A DNA stretch of 64,000 nt, from NCBI RefSeq assembly GCF_001999945.1, contig NZ_CP019650.1, forward strand, positions 2,967,001 through 3,031,000. The letters run 5' to 3'. Made by a program: the position numbers and the translations under genes. How positions within the stretch are numbered: the stretch's first letter is position 1; every line of letters begins with the position of its first letter. The notes below the pieces were generated by a model. The model was not told the origin of the DNA. It did not search any database and was given only the letters and a program-made list of their open reading frames with translations. The DNA comes from Microbulbifer agarilyticus. Lineage in GTDB: Bacteria; Pseudomonadota; Gammaproteobacteria; Pseudomonadales; Cellvibrionaceae. Shown piece by piece: positions 56,445 to 64,000 of this stretch.

Positions 56445-56981
56445 ATGAAATTTTGCAGCCACTGTGGCCACTCCGTTGTATTCGAAATTCCCGAAGGGGA
56501 TGACCGCCCACGGCACCTGTGCCACGATTGTGGCGCCATTCACTATGTGAACCCGCGAGTAATCGTCGGTGTCCTGCCTTACCTCGGTGAGCAAGTTCTG
56601 TTGTGCAAGCGCGCCATCGAGCCGCGCCACGGGCTGTGGACCCTGCCGGCTGGTTTTATGGAAAACGGTGAGACCAGCGAACAAGGTGCGCTGCGCGAGT
56701 CATGGGAAGAGGCACGCGCCAGTATCCGCGTGGACGAGCTCTTCTCGGTCTACGACATTCCGCATATCAATCAGGTCTACCTGCTCTACCGCGGTGAGCT
56801 GACCGACACCAACTTCGGCCCCGGGCCTGAATCCCTGGAAGTGGAACTGTTTGATGAAAAGGACATCCCCTGGCGGGAAATGGCCTTTCCGGTGATGACA
56901 CAGACACTGAAGCACTACTTCAGCGATCGTGAAAAAGGAAACTACGGCCTGCACCGCGGTATCATTGAACGCAAGCTGTAA
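56445..56981 (+). CDS. zinc-ribbon Nudix hydrolase
   Basis: 178-residue hydrolase. N-terminal zinc ribbon with CSHCGHSV (residues 4-7) and CHDCG (about 26-29), then Nudix box GFMENGETSEQGALRESWEEA (about 65-85). The architecture resembles NudC-like NAD(H) pyrophosphatases but is shorter and lacks their N-terminal domain; ADP-ribose or NADH are possible substrates. Divergent from the efflux operon with about 100 bp between starts. Confidence 0.88.
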   Translation: MKFCSHCGHSVVFEIPEGDDRPRHLCHDCGAIHYVNPRVIVGVLPYLGEQVLLCKRAIEPRHGLWTLPAGFMENGETSEQGALRESWEEARASIRVDELFSVYDIPHINQVYLLYRGELTDTNFGPGPESLEVELFDEKDIPWREMAFPVMTQTLKHYFSDREKGNYGLHRGIIERKL

Positions 56982-56999
56982 CGCACGCCGGCCCAGAAC

Positions 57000-57182
57000 T
57001 TATTCCTGCTGCCGGCGCTGCTTGAGTAACCAATCGTAAATATCCTGCCCTTCGTAAACCCGCCGCCACACATCGTGGGCCATATCTTCGTGAATGGTGA
57101 AACGCACTTCCGCGTCACTTTCCTGTTCCAGCTTATTTAAGAAAAACCCGCAAATCAGCAGAAACGCCGCCCCGCATGTTTG
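57000..57182 (-). pseudogene. 3' remnant of an alpha/beta-hydrolase (esterase) gene
   Basis: A leftward frame of 60 codons, closed upstream by an in-frame TAG at 57183-57185, reads GAAFLICGFFLNKLEQESDA, then VRFTIHEDMAHDVWRRVYEG and DIYDWLLKQRRQQE. This matches the C-terminal end of periplasmic esterase/phospholipase-type hydrolases, where His of HDVW is the catalytic His and YDWLL closes the fold. The upstream two thirds of such a gene are absent; the stretch 57183-57331 shows no similarity to it. No start codon fits. It looks like the leftover of a deleted gene. Confidence 0.65.
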
Positions 57183-57331
57183 CTATGAGTATCCGAGTCA
57201 CTGTAACTCAGTGGCGCCTGAAGGTCTTTAAAATTGTGTCACGGCGCACAACTTTCACGGGGGCCACTTGGAGCGATTCCAATGCGGTGGTTTAAACTCG
57301 CTTGTACAAGAACGATAAAGAGCCAAACGCG

Positions 57332-59065
57332 ATGAAACACCTGTTCCTGAAGAATTTCTGGTTGTCGGTAAAGTTCGCTCTCCTTGCATTATTGTCACTA
57401 TCGATCTGCGCCTGTGGCGACAAAACCCCAACAAGTAATGCCACATCTACAGCACAAACTGAACAGATTGTCGCGAGCGTGGGCGGCCAGCCGATTTATC
57501 TGCATGAAGTGGATACGGCCATTCGGATTCAGCACTACGACCTGCTCCTGTCCGAGTATGAAATGCGCTTTGCCCAACTCACCCAGATGGTGAACGCCAA
57601 GCAAGACCAGATTGGCGGCGACGTCGAATGGCTACTGGAGTATCCCGAGCCGCCGCGAATCGAAATAAATACGGGGACGCGTCCGGTACGGGGAAATCCG
57701 CAGGCACCCGTGGCACTTACGGTTTTCTGCTCCTACCAATCGGTACACTGCGCCCAGGTTCACCCCCACCTGCTGGCACTCTTGGATGCTTACCCGGGTT
57801 GGGTTTCATTGCAACATGTCGATTACCCCATGCACTTTCACCGCGAGGGGCGCAACGCCGCCCGTGCCGCACGCTGTGCTGCCAGACAGGGCTCACCCTG
57901 GGCCTATGCCGACGGTCTCTACGCGCGAGCGCGCCATCTCGATAGCGGAGTCTATCCCCTGCTGGCCAAACAGCTTTCCCTGAAAGCCGAAGATTTAGCG
58001 ACCTGTATGCAGGAACCGGAGGTGTCTGCGCTGGTGGAGTCTGACCTTGCGTTAGCCAAGGAGCAGAGCTTTGGTAATGTCCCCGTCGTTCTGATCAATG
58101 GACTGTATACCCGCGGCCCCAAATCTTATGAGCATTACGCAATGTGGGTAGTGCGAGAACTGCAGCGCAACGGAATCGCTCCTGGCAGTATTCACCCGCA
58201 AGCGGATAGATATTCCACAGGTGGTGAACCGCAACTTCAGCACACCCAATTGCCCTTGCGCCTGGAGGGCACCAGTCTTTCAACCGCTGCAGAGAACTCG
58301 AGCGCGCTGATCGCTATTGAGGACAATGAGGCTGTGCGGTTTGCCACAGGCGCCTCGCTGCTCCAGAAGGTGCGGATAGCCTACATCCACAAAGATCATG
58401 TGATTCTGAACAATGATGGCGTCATCGAGCGATTAAATCTGCGCGGCGAACTAAGCGAGTCCACCGATCTGCCACCATTGACGAGCCGTACACCACGCGA
58501 CTCCGCAACCATGCAACGTATTGAGCAACCCGCCGGTGAGACCCGCAAACTTATCCCAGCGGATGGCGTTTTGCCATTGGGGCAAGAGTGGCTGCGCCAA
58601 CAGCTGTTGGAGCGCGAGGAATTGGCGAAAAAATTTGTCCTCGCGGAACACGAGGTAGATGGCTACAAACTGCTGCGACTGGAAGGTATTACCGACAGCG
58701 AATTTTTTGCCGCGCTGGGACTTGAAGAAGGCGATGTCGTGTTACGTGTTAACGACGAATGGGTGCACAGCGGCCAGAACCCATTGTGGGATGCACTGGT
58801 GAGCGGTGAAGTGACGGACGTAACCTTTATGCGCAATGGGTTACCTCAGCGCCTGCAATATACCGTGGCAGAGACGGGCTACTTCGACGACCTGGACAGC
58901 GCACCGGGGAATACCAACAACGCGGGTAACAATAGCAGCGACGGCGAGGCAGCCGGGGAAAGTGGTAGCGAAAAAGATAAGAGTGACGATGAAGAGGATT
59001 CTGATCCGGATACCGATAAGGATGAAGATGAGGATGAGGATGAGGATGAGGATGACGGTGCGTAG
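57332..59065 (+). CDS. lipoprotein fusing degenerate DsbA-like domain, GspC-like region and PDZ
   Basis: 577-residue exported protein. Lipobox ICAC (Cys28). Residues about 45-95 resemble the helical start of SurA-type chaperones (ASVGGQPIYLHEVDTAIR). Residues about 118-285 are a DsbA-like thioredoxin fold (NPQAPVALTVFCSYQSVHCAQVHP; cis-Pro in GNVPVVLING). The CxxC site is S137-V-H-C140, with another Cys at 133, so it is not a normal oxidase. Residues about 323-375 read like the GspC homology region (VILNNDGVIERLNLRG), and 435-512 like a GspC-type PDZ domain (GLEEGDVVLRVNDEWV). The tail (about 545-577) is almost pure Asp/Glu, encoded by six GATGAR/Y hexamers (59021-59056). No secretion genes are nearby. 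Start ATG 57332 opens the signal peptide. Confidence 0.75.
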   Translation: MKHLFLKNFWLSVKFALLALLSLSICACGDKTPTSNATSTAQTEQIVASVGGQPIYLHEVDTAIRIQHYDLLLSEYEMRFAQLTQMVNAKQDQIGGDVEWLLEYPEPPRIEINTGTRPVRGNPQAPVALTVFCSYQSVHCAQVHPHLLALLDAYPGWVSLQHVDYPMHFHREGRNAARAARCAARQGSPWAYADGLYARARHLDSGVYPLLAKQLSLKAEDLATCMQEPEVSALVESDLALAKEQSFGNVPVVLINGLYTRGPKSYEHYAMWVVRELQRNGIAPGSIHPQADRYSTGGEPQLQHTQLPLRLEGTSLSTAAENSSALIAIEDNEAVRFATGASLLQKVRIAYIHKDHVILNNDGVIERLNLRGELSESTDLPPLTSRTPRDSATMQRIEQPAGETRKLIPADGVLPLGQEWLRQQLLEREELAKKFVLAEHEVDGYKLLRLEGITDSEFFAALGLEEGDVVLRVNDEWVHSGQNPLWDALVSGEVTDVTFMRNGLPQRLQYTVAETGYFDDLDSAPGNTNNAGNNSSDGEAAGESGSEKDKSDDEEDSDPDTDKDEDEDEDEDEDDGA

Positions 59066-59142
59066 TTTTTCACAGTAAAAACACGAGAGCGGGTACTGTC
59101 TATACCCGCCCGTTCACCGTATGCGTTTCAGAACGTTAAGTC

Positions 59143-60072
59143 TTATTTGTCCGGGTTACCATTCCACATCAGGTCGGCAACGGTATTTTGCCCGGCAACA
59201 CTTGGGTGGAAGCAGTCGCCACCATCAATATCGTTTTTTCCGAACTGGAAAGTACCGGTGCTAGGCTGCGATTCCCCAGCATACTCTGCGATAACTTCGA
59301 TGCCGTTAGTGCCATTGTATGCACCGGCCTCTTCCTGCAGGATTTCGTTATAGCGTTGTTGAGCTGCAGTAATACCCGCCTGACGGGTTGCGAAGCTCTC
59401 ACCATTCATCGTACCGCCATCGGTAGCGATTCGGCATATCCCAAAGGTTGACCAGACACTTTCACAATTTACTCGCCAGTTGCCGGACTGTTTGGCTAGG
59501 CCTGCGCCACGCAGATCTTGAATGCGCGGTACGGAACCAAGCACAACCGTGGACCCCGTAGGCAGCCCATTAACCAGCTTGTCCATACCCGCGCGGACCG
59601 CACCGCGCCATTGTGCGTCGGTGTACAGCGGGTCTCCACAGTTGGCACCATCAACGCAACCACGATTACAGATATCGTTGCCGCCCAGCACAACTTCTAC
59701 GTGATCGGCAACGGTGGTCTCGGCCAGAACCCGATCTGCCTGAATACTGAAGCTATCACCGCCTCCTCGCATTTCCGCACCAGAGCGAGCGGCACCTTTG
59801 TTGGCGGCTACGCCCGGATCAAGCGCCTTGTACTTGTCGTGGACACTGTTGACGCTGGAATCCCAGCCATCAAACCAGCTGTGCTCGGGCTGGTCTCCAC
59901 CCAGAAGACAAAAGAAGCCACCGGTGAAAAATGTATTACCAGTACAGTCGGCGGCAAACCCCATGGTGATACTGTCACCTGCGGCGGTGGCTTTTGCTGG
60001 CGTGGCTAGAACTTGGTTCGCTGAAAAAGAAAAGAACAACAGGAGGGAAGCAAGCAGTTTGAACTTCTGCAT
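59143..60072 (-). CDS. secreted SGNH/GDSL-type hydrolase
   Basis: 309-residue exported enzyme. Signal peptide with cleavage near VLA-TP (residue 24). SGNH blocks: AAGDSITMGF (catalytic Ser, about residue 33), ANKGAARSG (block II Gly), VVLGGNDICNRG (block III Asn) and the catalytic Asp/His in GGDCFHPSVAGQ near the C-terminus. Eight or more cysteines suggest disulfides, as expected outside the cell. Probably an esterase or lipase acting on polysaccharide or lipid esters. Stands alone; RBS near the ATG at 60072 (GGAGAA). Confidence 0.9.
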   Translation of the reverse strand: MQKFKLLASLLLFFSFSANQVLATPAKATAAGDSITMGFAADCTGNTFFTGGFFCLLGGDQPEHSWFDGWDSSVNSVHDKYKALDPGVAANKGAARSGAEMRGGGDSFSIQADRVLAETTVADHVEVVLGGNDICNRGCVDGANCGDPLYTDAQWRGAVRAGMDKLVNGLPTGSTVVLGSVPRIQDLRGAGLAKQSGNWRVNCESVWSTFGICRIATDGGTMNGESFATRQAGITAAQQRYNEILQEEAGAYNGTNGIEVIAEYAGESQPSTGTFQFGKNDIDGGDCFHPSVAGQNTVADLMWNGNPDK

Positions 60073-60494
60073 GATGAATTCTCCGTTCGTGGTTTTTATC
60101 AATTATTCGAATTTGCTATCACGGTGAACCGCCCAAGTGTTGTGCACGCAACGCCCCATTACCAACCAGATTCGAATGACTAATTAGTCCATGACCAAAA
60201 TTGGGAATATGGTCGCAAGTCGGTCGCAAAAACCTCTGCACAACAAACGGGAAGCGATCCAAAAAAGTGCGCTGCGCCCCAGCTCACAACGGGTTGCGCC
60301 GCTATCCAGGGGATGCAGAAAGCGTCAAATGAACGATCTAAAGGGAGATTTAGACAAGAGGCGAGGGAGTAAAAAAGGAACTGTACGAGCGGAGGAAGGA
60401 TAAAAGACCTGACGCATTTTTTATTTTGCGATCAATGCGCCTGCGCGAGACGCGTCGCGGGAACGGCAAAAGACGAGCGCCTCACATGAGACGC
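60073..60494. other. intergenic region, no gene seen
   Basis: About 420 bp. It holds the promoter of the SGNH hydrolase gene and an inverted pair ATTCGAAT-like (60103-60111 and 60170-60178). A 70-codon rightward frame at 60191-60403 is Arg/Lys/Ser-rich without features and was not accepted. Confidence 0.4.
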
Positions 60495-60812
60495 TCAGCC
60501 ACAGCGATCATCCAATCGCCAGAGGTCAAACGCGACCTCTTCATAGGGGTGTGCGCGACGCATGGCCGCAAGTACCTCGTCTACCACATCATCCGCGCAG
60601 ACGGTTTCTACGCGGTACTCAGTCACCTGCTCTACCTGCCCGCGCTTGCCAATAAACGGCTGGCTATCATCGAGCGGGCGAAACTGGCCGGTGCCAAGCA
60701 CCTGCCAGCAACAGCGATCGTAGTCGCCAATTCGACCCGCACCGGCATCGAAAATAGCTTCTTTCAGTGGTTCCAGATGTGTCTCGGGAACGTAGATACA
60801 CAGTTTGAACAT
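60495..60812 (-). CDS. NIF3/PII-like small protein (YqfO-type domain)
   Basis: 105-residue cytoplasmic protein that resembles the PII/CutA-like insert domain of NIF3 (YqfO) proteins as a free-standing unit: FKLCIYVPETHLEPLKEAIFDAGAGRIGDYDRCCWQVLGTGQFRPL (residues 2-47) and MRRAHPYEEVAFDLWRL (84-100). The GxGRIGxYxxCxW pattern and HPYEEVA are the family hallmarks. The NIF3 metal domain itself is absent. Role unknown. It lies 22 nt after cnoX. Confidence 0.88.
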   Translation of the reverse strand: MFKLCIYVPETHLEPLKEAIFDAGAGRIGDYDRCCWQVLGTGQFRPLDDSQPFIGKRGQVEQVTEYRVETVCADDVVDEVLAAMRRAHPYEEVAFDLWRLDDRCG

Positions 60813-60834
60813 GGTGCAGGCTCGAGGTCTGGCT

Positions 60835-61689
60835 TTAGAACATCAACGTCATCAGCTTGCGCTGATACGTGGTCGCGACGGGGTCGCCGGCGCCCAGCGT
60901 TTTCACGATATCCAGGAAGGCCTGCTTGGCAGCACCATCGGCAAAACCGAGGTCTTTGCGCAGCAGTTTGAGCAAGATTTCCAGAGCCTCTTCCTGGCGT
61001 TCTGCCTGGCTCAACTGAATCGCCAGCTTGTAGGCTGACTCGTTGTCGTCCGGGTTCTCCACCAGCGCCTGTTGCAGGGCTTTGATTTCCGGCGATTCGG
61101 CGGCGGCCTGCTTCAGCTCCAGCTGTGCCATCAGTTGCTGGTAGTCGGCATCCTGATCGGCCATCAGAATCTTGCTCAGTACCTCTTCCGCTTCCTTGGC
61201 GCGATTCTTCTCCAGCAATACCGCGGCGTACTGTTTGGCGATATCGGCGCGCTCGCCGGAATCCCCGTAGGCTTGGCGCAGCAGCGGCAGTGCCTGATCC
61301 AGTTCGCCTTCCCCTACCAGTTTCTGCGCCTGCTGGAATTGCAGGTCCCAGGTCTTGGGCAGGTACTTGTCCAACATGTCGCGAATTTCTTTCTCCGACT
61401 GCACACCGGCAAATCCATCTACCGGCTGGCCTTCCTTCAGCAGCATCACCGTGGGCAGGCTGCGCACCCCCAGCTGGCCTGCCAGGGCCTGTTCCGTGTC
61501 GGCATTCAGCTTCGCCAGCAGGAACTGACCAGCATATTCCGCGGCCAACTTCTCCAGCACCGGCATCAGCTGTTTACAGGGCTCGCACCAGTCCGCCCAC
61601 ACATCGACCAGCACCGGTCGCTTCATGGACTCTTCGATCAGTACCTGCTGTGCGTTCTCTGCCGTCACCTCGACGATAAATTCTTCCAC
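60835..61689 (-). CDS. cnoX: CnoX (YbbN) chaperedoxin
   Basis: 284-residue thioredoxin-TPR protein, the same length as E. coli CnoX, which holds oxidised clients and hands them to GroEL or DnaK. Thioredoxin domain residues 1-110 with WADWCEPCKQLMP; here the active site is a full CxxC (C-E-P-C), while E. coli CnoX has a changed one. TPR region from about 115 (WDLQFQQAQKLVGEGELDQALPLLRQAY) to the end. Start is the GTG at 61689: GGAG lies 5 nt upstream, and the product then begins like family members. The frame is open 33 codons further but without family similarity. Confidence 0.9.
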   Translation of the reverse strand: MEEFIVEVTAENAQQVLIEESMKRPVLVDVWADWCEPCKQLMPVLEKLAAEYAGQFLLAKLNADTEQALAGQLGVRSLPTVMLLKEGQPVDGFAGVQSEKEIRDMLDKYLPKTWDLQFQQAQKLVGEGELDQALPLLRQAYGDSGERADIAKQYAAVLLEKNRAKEAEEVLSKILMADQDADYQQLMAQLELKQAAAESPEIKALQQALVENPDDNESAYKLAIQLSQAERQEEALEILLKLLRKDLGFADGAAKQAFLDIVKTLGAGDPVATTYQRKLMTLMF

Positions 61690-61840
61690 GATTACTCCTG
61701 TTGTTCTGCTGACGGGCCACCGCACGGGGGCGGCCATCGGATGGGCGCATGATACCCGATTGGTTACCAATTGCGTTTCCTCCGCCAATAATTGGGGGTA
61801 GAGTGCGACCTTTCAATCTCAATGAGCTTTACAACGCGCT

Positions 61841-62614
61841 ATGGGCACACAAATTGACATGGATACACCGATCCGCAAGGTTTCTCTGCTGTTTGCCATG
61901 GAGGAAGAAGCGCGTCCGGTGATTGATGCACTGGGGCTGAGCGCGGATAGCCGGCTCCACGACCGGGACCTCCCCTTTGTGACCTACCGCGGGGAATCTG
62001 CCGGGCTGGCAATTTCCGCCACTGTGAGCGGTCACGACCACCGCTACGCGGTAGACAATATCGGGCCGGTCGCCGCGACCCTGATGGCCTACACCACAGT
62101 GGATCACTTTACCCCCGACCTGGTGATCAGCGCCGGCACCGCCGGTGGCTTTTCCGCCCGCAGCGCCGATATCGGCACCGTCTACCTGAGTGATGACCGC
62201 TTTGTATTCCACGATAGGCTGGTGCCCCTACCCGGCTTTGATGAATCCGCAGTTGGCCATTACCCCGCGTTTAACGTGCGTCGTATGGCCTCGGCACTGC
62301 AGTTACCCACCGGTGTGGTGTCGTCCGGAAGTTCACTGCAAAAACACCCGCGGGATGTGGAAGTGATCGAACAATTCGGCGCGGTTGCCAAGGAGATGGA
62401 AGCGGCAGCGGTGGCCTGGGTGTGCATGTTGAAAAACACACCGCTGGTGGCGGTAAAATCGATTACCAATCTGCTGGATGAGCCGGGGACGTCCGAGGAA
62501 CAGTTTCTGCGCAACCTTGCTACGGCCTCGCAATCCCTGCAGAAGCAACTGCTGAGAGTACTGCAGTATCTGCCGGGGAAAACCCTGGCGCAACTGTCGG
62601 GACACGAAAGCTAA
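61841..62614 (+). CDS. MTA/SAH nucleosidase-family protein
   Basis: 257-residue phosphorylase-fold enzyme. Motifs: VSLLFAMEEEARPVIDAL (residues 14-31), DLVISAGTAGGFSARSADIGTVYLSDD (about 92-118), and the purine-site segment AVAKEMEAAAVAWVC (about 183-197) with catalytic Asp expected in VKSITNLLDEPG (about 205-216). In MtnN this last motif reads RAISDKA; here the Asp is replaced by Asn (SITN), so activity on MTA/SAH is not certain. Two possible ATGs (61841, 61859); no strong Shine-Dalgarno for either. Confidence 0.85.
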   Translation: MGTQIDMDTPIRKVSLLFAMEEEARPVIDALGLSADSRLHDRDLPFVTYRGESAGLAISATVSGHDHRYAVDNIGPVAATLMAYTTVDHFTPDLVISAGTAGGFSARSADIGTVYLSDDRFVFHDRLVPLPGFDESAVGHYPAFNVRRMASALQLPTGVVSSGSSLQKHPRDVEVIEQFGAVAKEMEAAAVAWVCMLKNTPLVAVKSITNLLDEPGTSEEQFLRNLATASQSLQKQLLRVLQYLPGKTLAQLSGHES

Positions 62615-62617
62615 GTG

Positions 62618-63298
62618 TTAGAACAGACTCTGTGACGTACCCGGTGGTACGTACTGATTTACCTGCTGGGCCTCGCCGGTGTACTCCAACCCCATGGCTT
62701 TGTGGAGCGGCTGCACCAGCAAGTCCGCACCGTCAAAGCGAATATCGGGGTGCAGATAGGATTCAAACGCCTGGGTGTCTTCCCCACCATCGAGCCATTG
62801 ATCGACAAAGGCCGGGTCCGCCGGCGCAATCATCGGAAAACTTTTCTCATGGAAGCGGGTGGTATCCGGGTGCGCGGCCAGGGTGATGATCGAGCAGCTC
62901 AACAAGTCACCCCAGGTTTTGTACAGGCCACAGAAAAAGAACGGGCGATCAAAACGGAACTCCACCGGGTTCTTGCCGTGCTGACTTTCTACCCAGGCGG
63001 TTGCGGGAATCAGGCAGCGTGATTTCCGGTATTCCGGCCGCTGCCCGAGCTTTTTCCAGTTACTGTTTATGGACCAGTATTTTTTGTGCGGCTTCCAGGT
63101 ATCGCCCTGCTTTTCCAGATACAGGTGCCAGATGGCATTTTCCAGCTGATGCACGCCGTGGCGACCAGTAACAATACTCACCCTGGTTGTGGGGCGCCGC
63201 CGGCGGCCAAAAATCATTTCCCCTTGATGTTCGACCCCATACTCATCGAGGAAACGCTCAAAGCCGGCCTCATCATCGACATCAAAAACACTGCACAT
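62618..63298 (-). CDS. SRAP (HMCES/YedK)-family protein
   Basis: 226-residue protein that links covalently to abasic sites in single-stranded DNA through its N-terminal cysteine. Start ATG 63298 gives Met-Cys (MCSVFDVDD), the essential Cys2 after Met removal. Further motifs: IPATAWVESQ (catalytic Asn replaced region, about residues 99-108), FFFCGLYKTWGD and TTRFHEKSFPMI with the catalytic His in HEKSFPM (about 157-163). The frame is open 46 codons upstream across tandem repeats; that part is not coding. Convergent with the nucleosidase-like gene, 3 nt apart. Confidence 0.93.
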   Translation of the reverse strand: MCSVFDVDDEAGFERFLDEYGVEHQGEMIFGRRRRPTTRVSIVTGRHGVHQLENAIWHLYLEKQGDTWKPHKKYWSINSNWKKLGQRPEYRKSRCLIPATAWVESQHGKNPVEFRFDRPFFFCGLYKTWGDLLSCSIITLAAHPDTTRFHEKSFPMIAPADPAFVDQWLDGGEDTQAFESYLHPDIRFDGADLLVQPLHKAMGLEYTGEAQQVNQYVPPGTSQSLF

Positions 63299-63314
63299 GG
63301 CTATTCGACTATTC

Positions 63315-63359
63315 GTTAAGTGACTACCAGTTAAGTGACCGCTAGTTAAGTGGTTACCA
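63315..63359. repeat. three 15-bp tandem repeats
   Basis: Units GTTAAGTGACTACCA (63315-63329), GTTAAGTGACCGCTA (63330-63344) and GTTAAGTGGTTACCA (63345-63359). They lie between the SRAP gene start and the DUF885-like gene; the stop codon of the latter falls inside the third unit. Confidence 0.85.
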
Positions 63360-64000
63360 ATGTAGTGAAGACGGCAAGCGCGGCGAGGACAGCAGGCGAC
63401 TAAATTTTTGCCAGCGCGCCTGTGGGGTGTCTGCATCAGCCTCGATATACTCTTTCACCAGCGCCTTGCCCCAGTTGTAATTAATCACGTAGGCACCGTA
63501 GGTATCGACAAATTTTACCCGCTGCTCCGCTTTTTCCGGGCTCATCGCCGTGTATTTCTGAAAGCGTTTTACCGCTTCCGCACGATCGATTTCTCCGTCG
63601 ATGTATTCGCGGGCAACAATATTTTCCGCGAACTTCAGCTGTGCCAGTAGATCCAGTACACGCTGGTATTTTTCCGCAGTAGCGGGATCGAGCCCAGCCA
63701 GGGGATACAGGGTTTCCTGTTCAAAGCGGGTTTTCTCTTCCCCCGGGAACGCGAGTTCAATACCGTAATTCGCCGTACCTTCGGCAATGAGCGACTGGGG
63801 ACTAAACAACGGGTAAACACTGTACTCAACCCACCCCTTATCCTTTACCAGCTTTTCCTCAAGCAACGCATTATAGGTGTGGTGCCCGGGATACCCTTCG
63901 TGGCAGCCGAGGTCCACGGCGCGGTCAATATGAATGGGAAGGCCAGAGTTGATCTGAATCAGGCTGTGAGAGTCCCCCTGATACCAATTGTAACCACTCC
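63354..64000 (-). CDS. DUF885-like metallopeptidase, 3' part only
   Basis: The C-terminal 215 residues of a larger protein that continues past the window end. The frame reads through position 64000 with SGYNWYQGDSHSLIQINSGL then the metal motif CHEGYPGHHTYNALLEEKL, in which His and Glu of HEGYPGHH match the DUF885 signature. A downstream SLIAEGTANYGIELAFPGEE supplies a further Glu. It differs from the DUF885 lipoprotein at 7875-9779 in the second half, which is shorter here. The start and any signal peptide are not visible. Confidence 0.85.
   Translation of the reverse strand, partial: SGYNWYQGDSHSLIQINSGLPIHIDRAVDLGCHEGYPGHHTYNALLEEKLVKDKGWVEYSVYPLFSPQSLIAEGTANYGIELAFPGEEKTRFEQETLYPLAGLDPATAEKYQRVLDLLAQLKFAENIVAREYIDGEIDRAEAVKRFQKYTAMSPEKAEQRVKFVDTYGAYVINYNWGKALVKEYIEADADTPQARWQKFSRLLSSPRLPSSLHW

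Noticed and set aside
60426-60971. Rightward frame opposite the NIF3-like and cnoX genes
   Set aside because: Arg-rich antisense shadow; the leftward frames carry clear family motifs.

Overview
The window looks like a chromosome segment of a marine gammaproteobacterium of the Cellvibrionales, most like Microbulbifer. This rests on gene content, protein character and gene order (hda-DUF2066-purM-purN-DUF3108, dnaE-accA, a TPP-controlled thi operon, sodB beside a class I fumarase); no database search was possible. No rRNA, tRNA, CRISPR array, transposase or prophage was found.

Left edge (1 to about 3260): part of a cassette array of integron type. Six attC sites and one attC-like site separate small leftward-reading cassettes. 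Four attC sites are long near-copies (one cut by the window edge), one is medium and two are short and diverged. Cassette products are two small lipoproteins, a membrane protein, a SUKH (SMI1/KNR4)-like protein and unknowns. No integrase gene lies in the window, so this is either an integrase-less attC cluster or one part of a larger chromosomal integron.

3.3-19.9 kb: core genes. MscS channel, class I fumarase, a membrane-anchored coiled-coil protein, Fe-type SodB, a DUF885 lipoprotein, a RoxA-like dihaem cytochrome translationally coupled to a catalase-like haem protein, then hda and DUF2066 facing purM-purN-DUF3108, and a FadL-type porin.

20.2-26.8 kb: a nitrate-uptake module. A sigma-54 promoter feeds a structured leader that ends in an intrinsic terminator. 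After it come nrtA-, nrtB- and nrtD-type ABC transporter genes, an alginate-export-type porin and a secreted protein with two PilJ/NarX-like P-box motifs; a c5-type cytochrome lies opposite. The layout suggests nitrogen control at initiation and nitrate-responsive antitermination in the leader.

26.8-33.5 kb: thiC-thiO-thiS-thiG-thiDE-thiF, one leftward operon with overlapping genes behind a TPP riboswitch. 33.6-45.6 kb: accA and dnaE, two copies of a dispersed palindromic repeat whose outer arms differ but stay self-complementary, a gamma-carbonic-anhydrase-like protein, an Ogt plus Ada-AlkA repair pair, and a four-gene operon (ion channel, outer membrane factor, YiaV-like HlyD protein, YiaW-like DUF3302).

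45.8-64 kb: DUF389 membrane protein, M49 peptidase lipoprotein, Atm1-like ABC exporter with a CoA-type Nudix enzyme, an RND pump with its adaptor, a second Nudix enzyme, a decayed 3' fragment of an esterase gene, an unusual lipoprotein joining a degenerate DsbA-like domain to GspC-like and PDZ domains with an acidic tail, an SGNH hydrolase, a NIF3/PII-like protein, CnoX, an MTA/SAH-nucleosidase-like protein, a SRAP protein and the 3' part of a DUF885-like gene cut by the window end.
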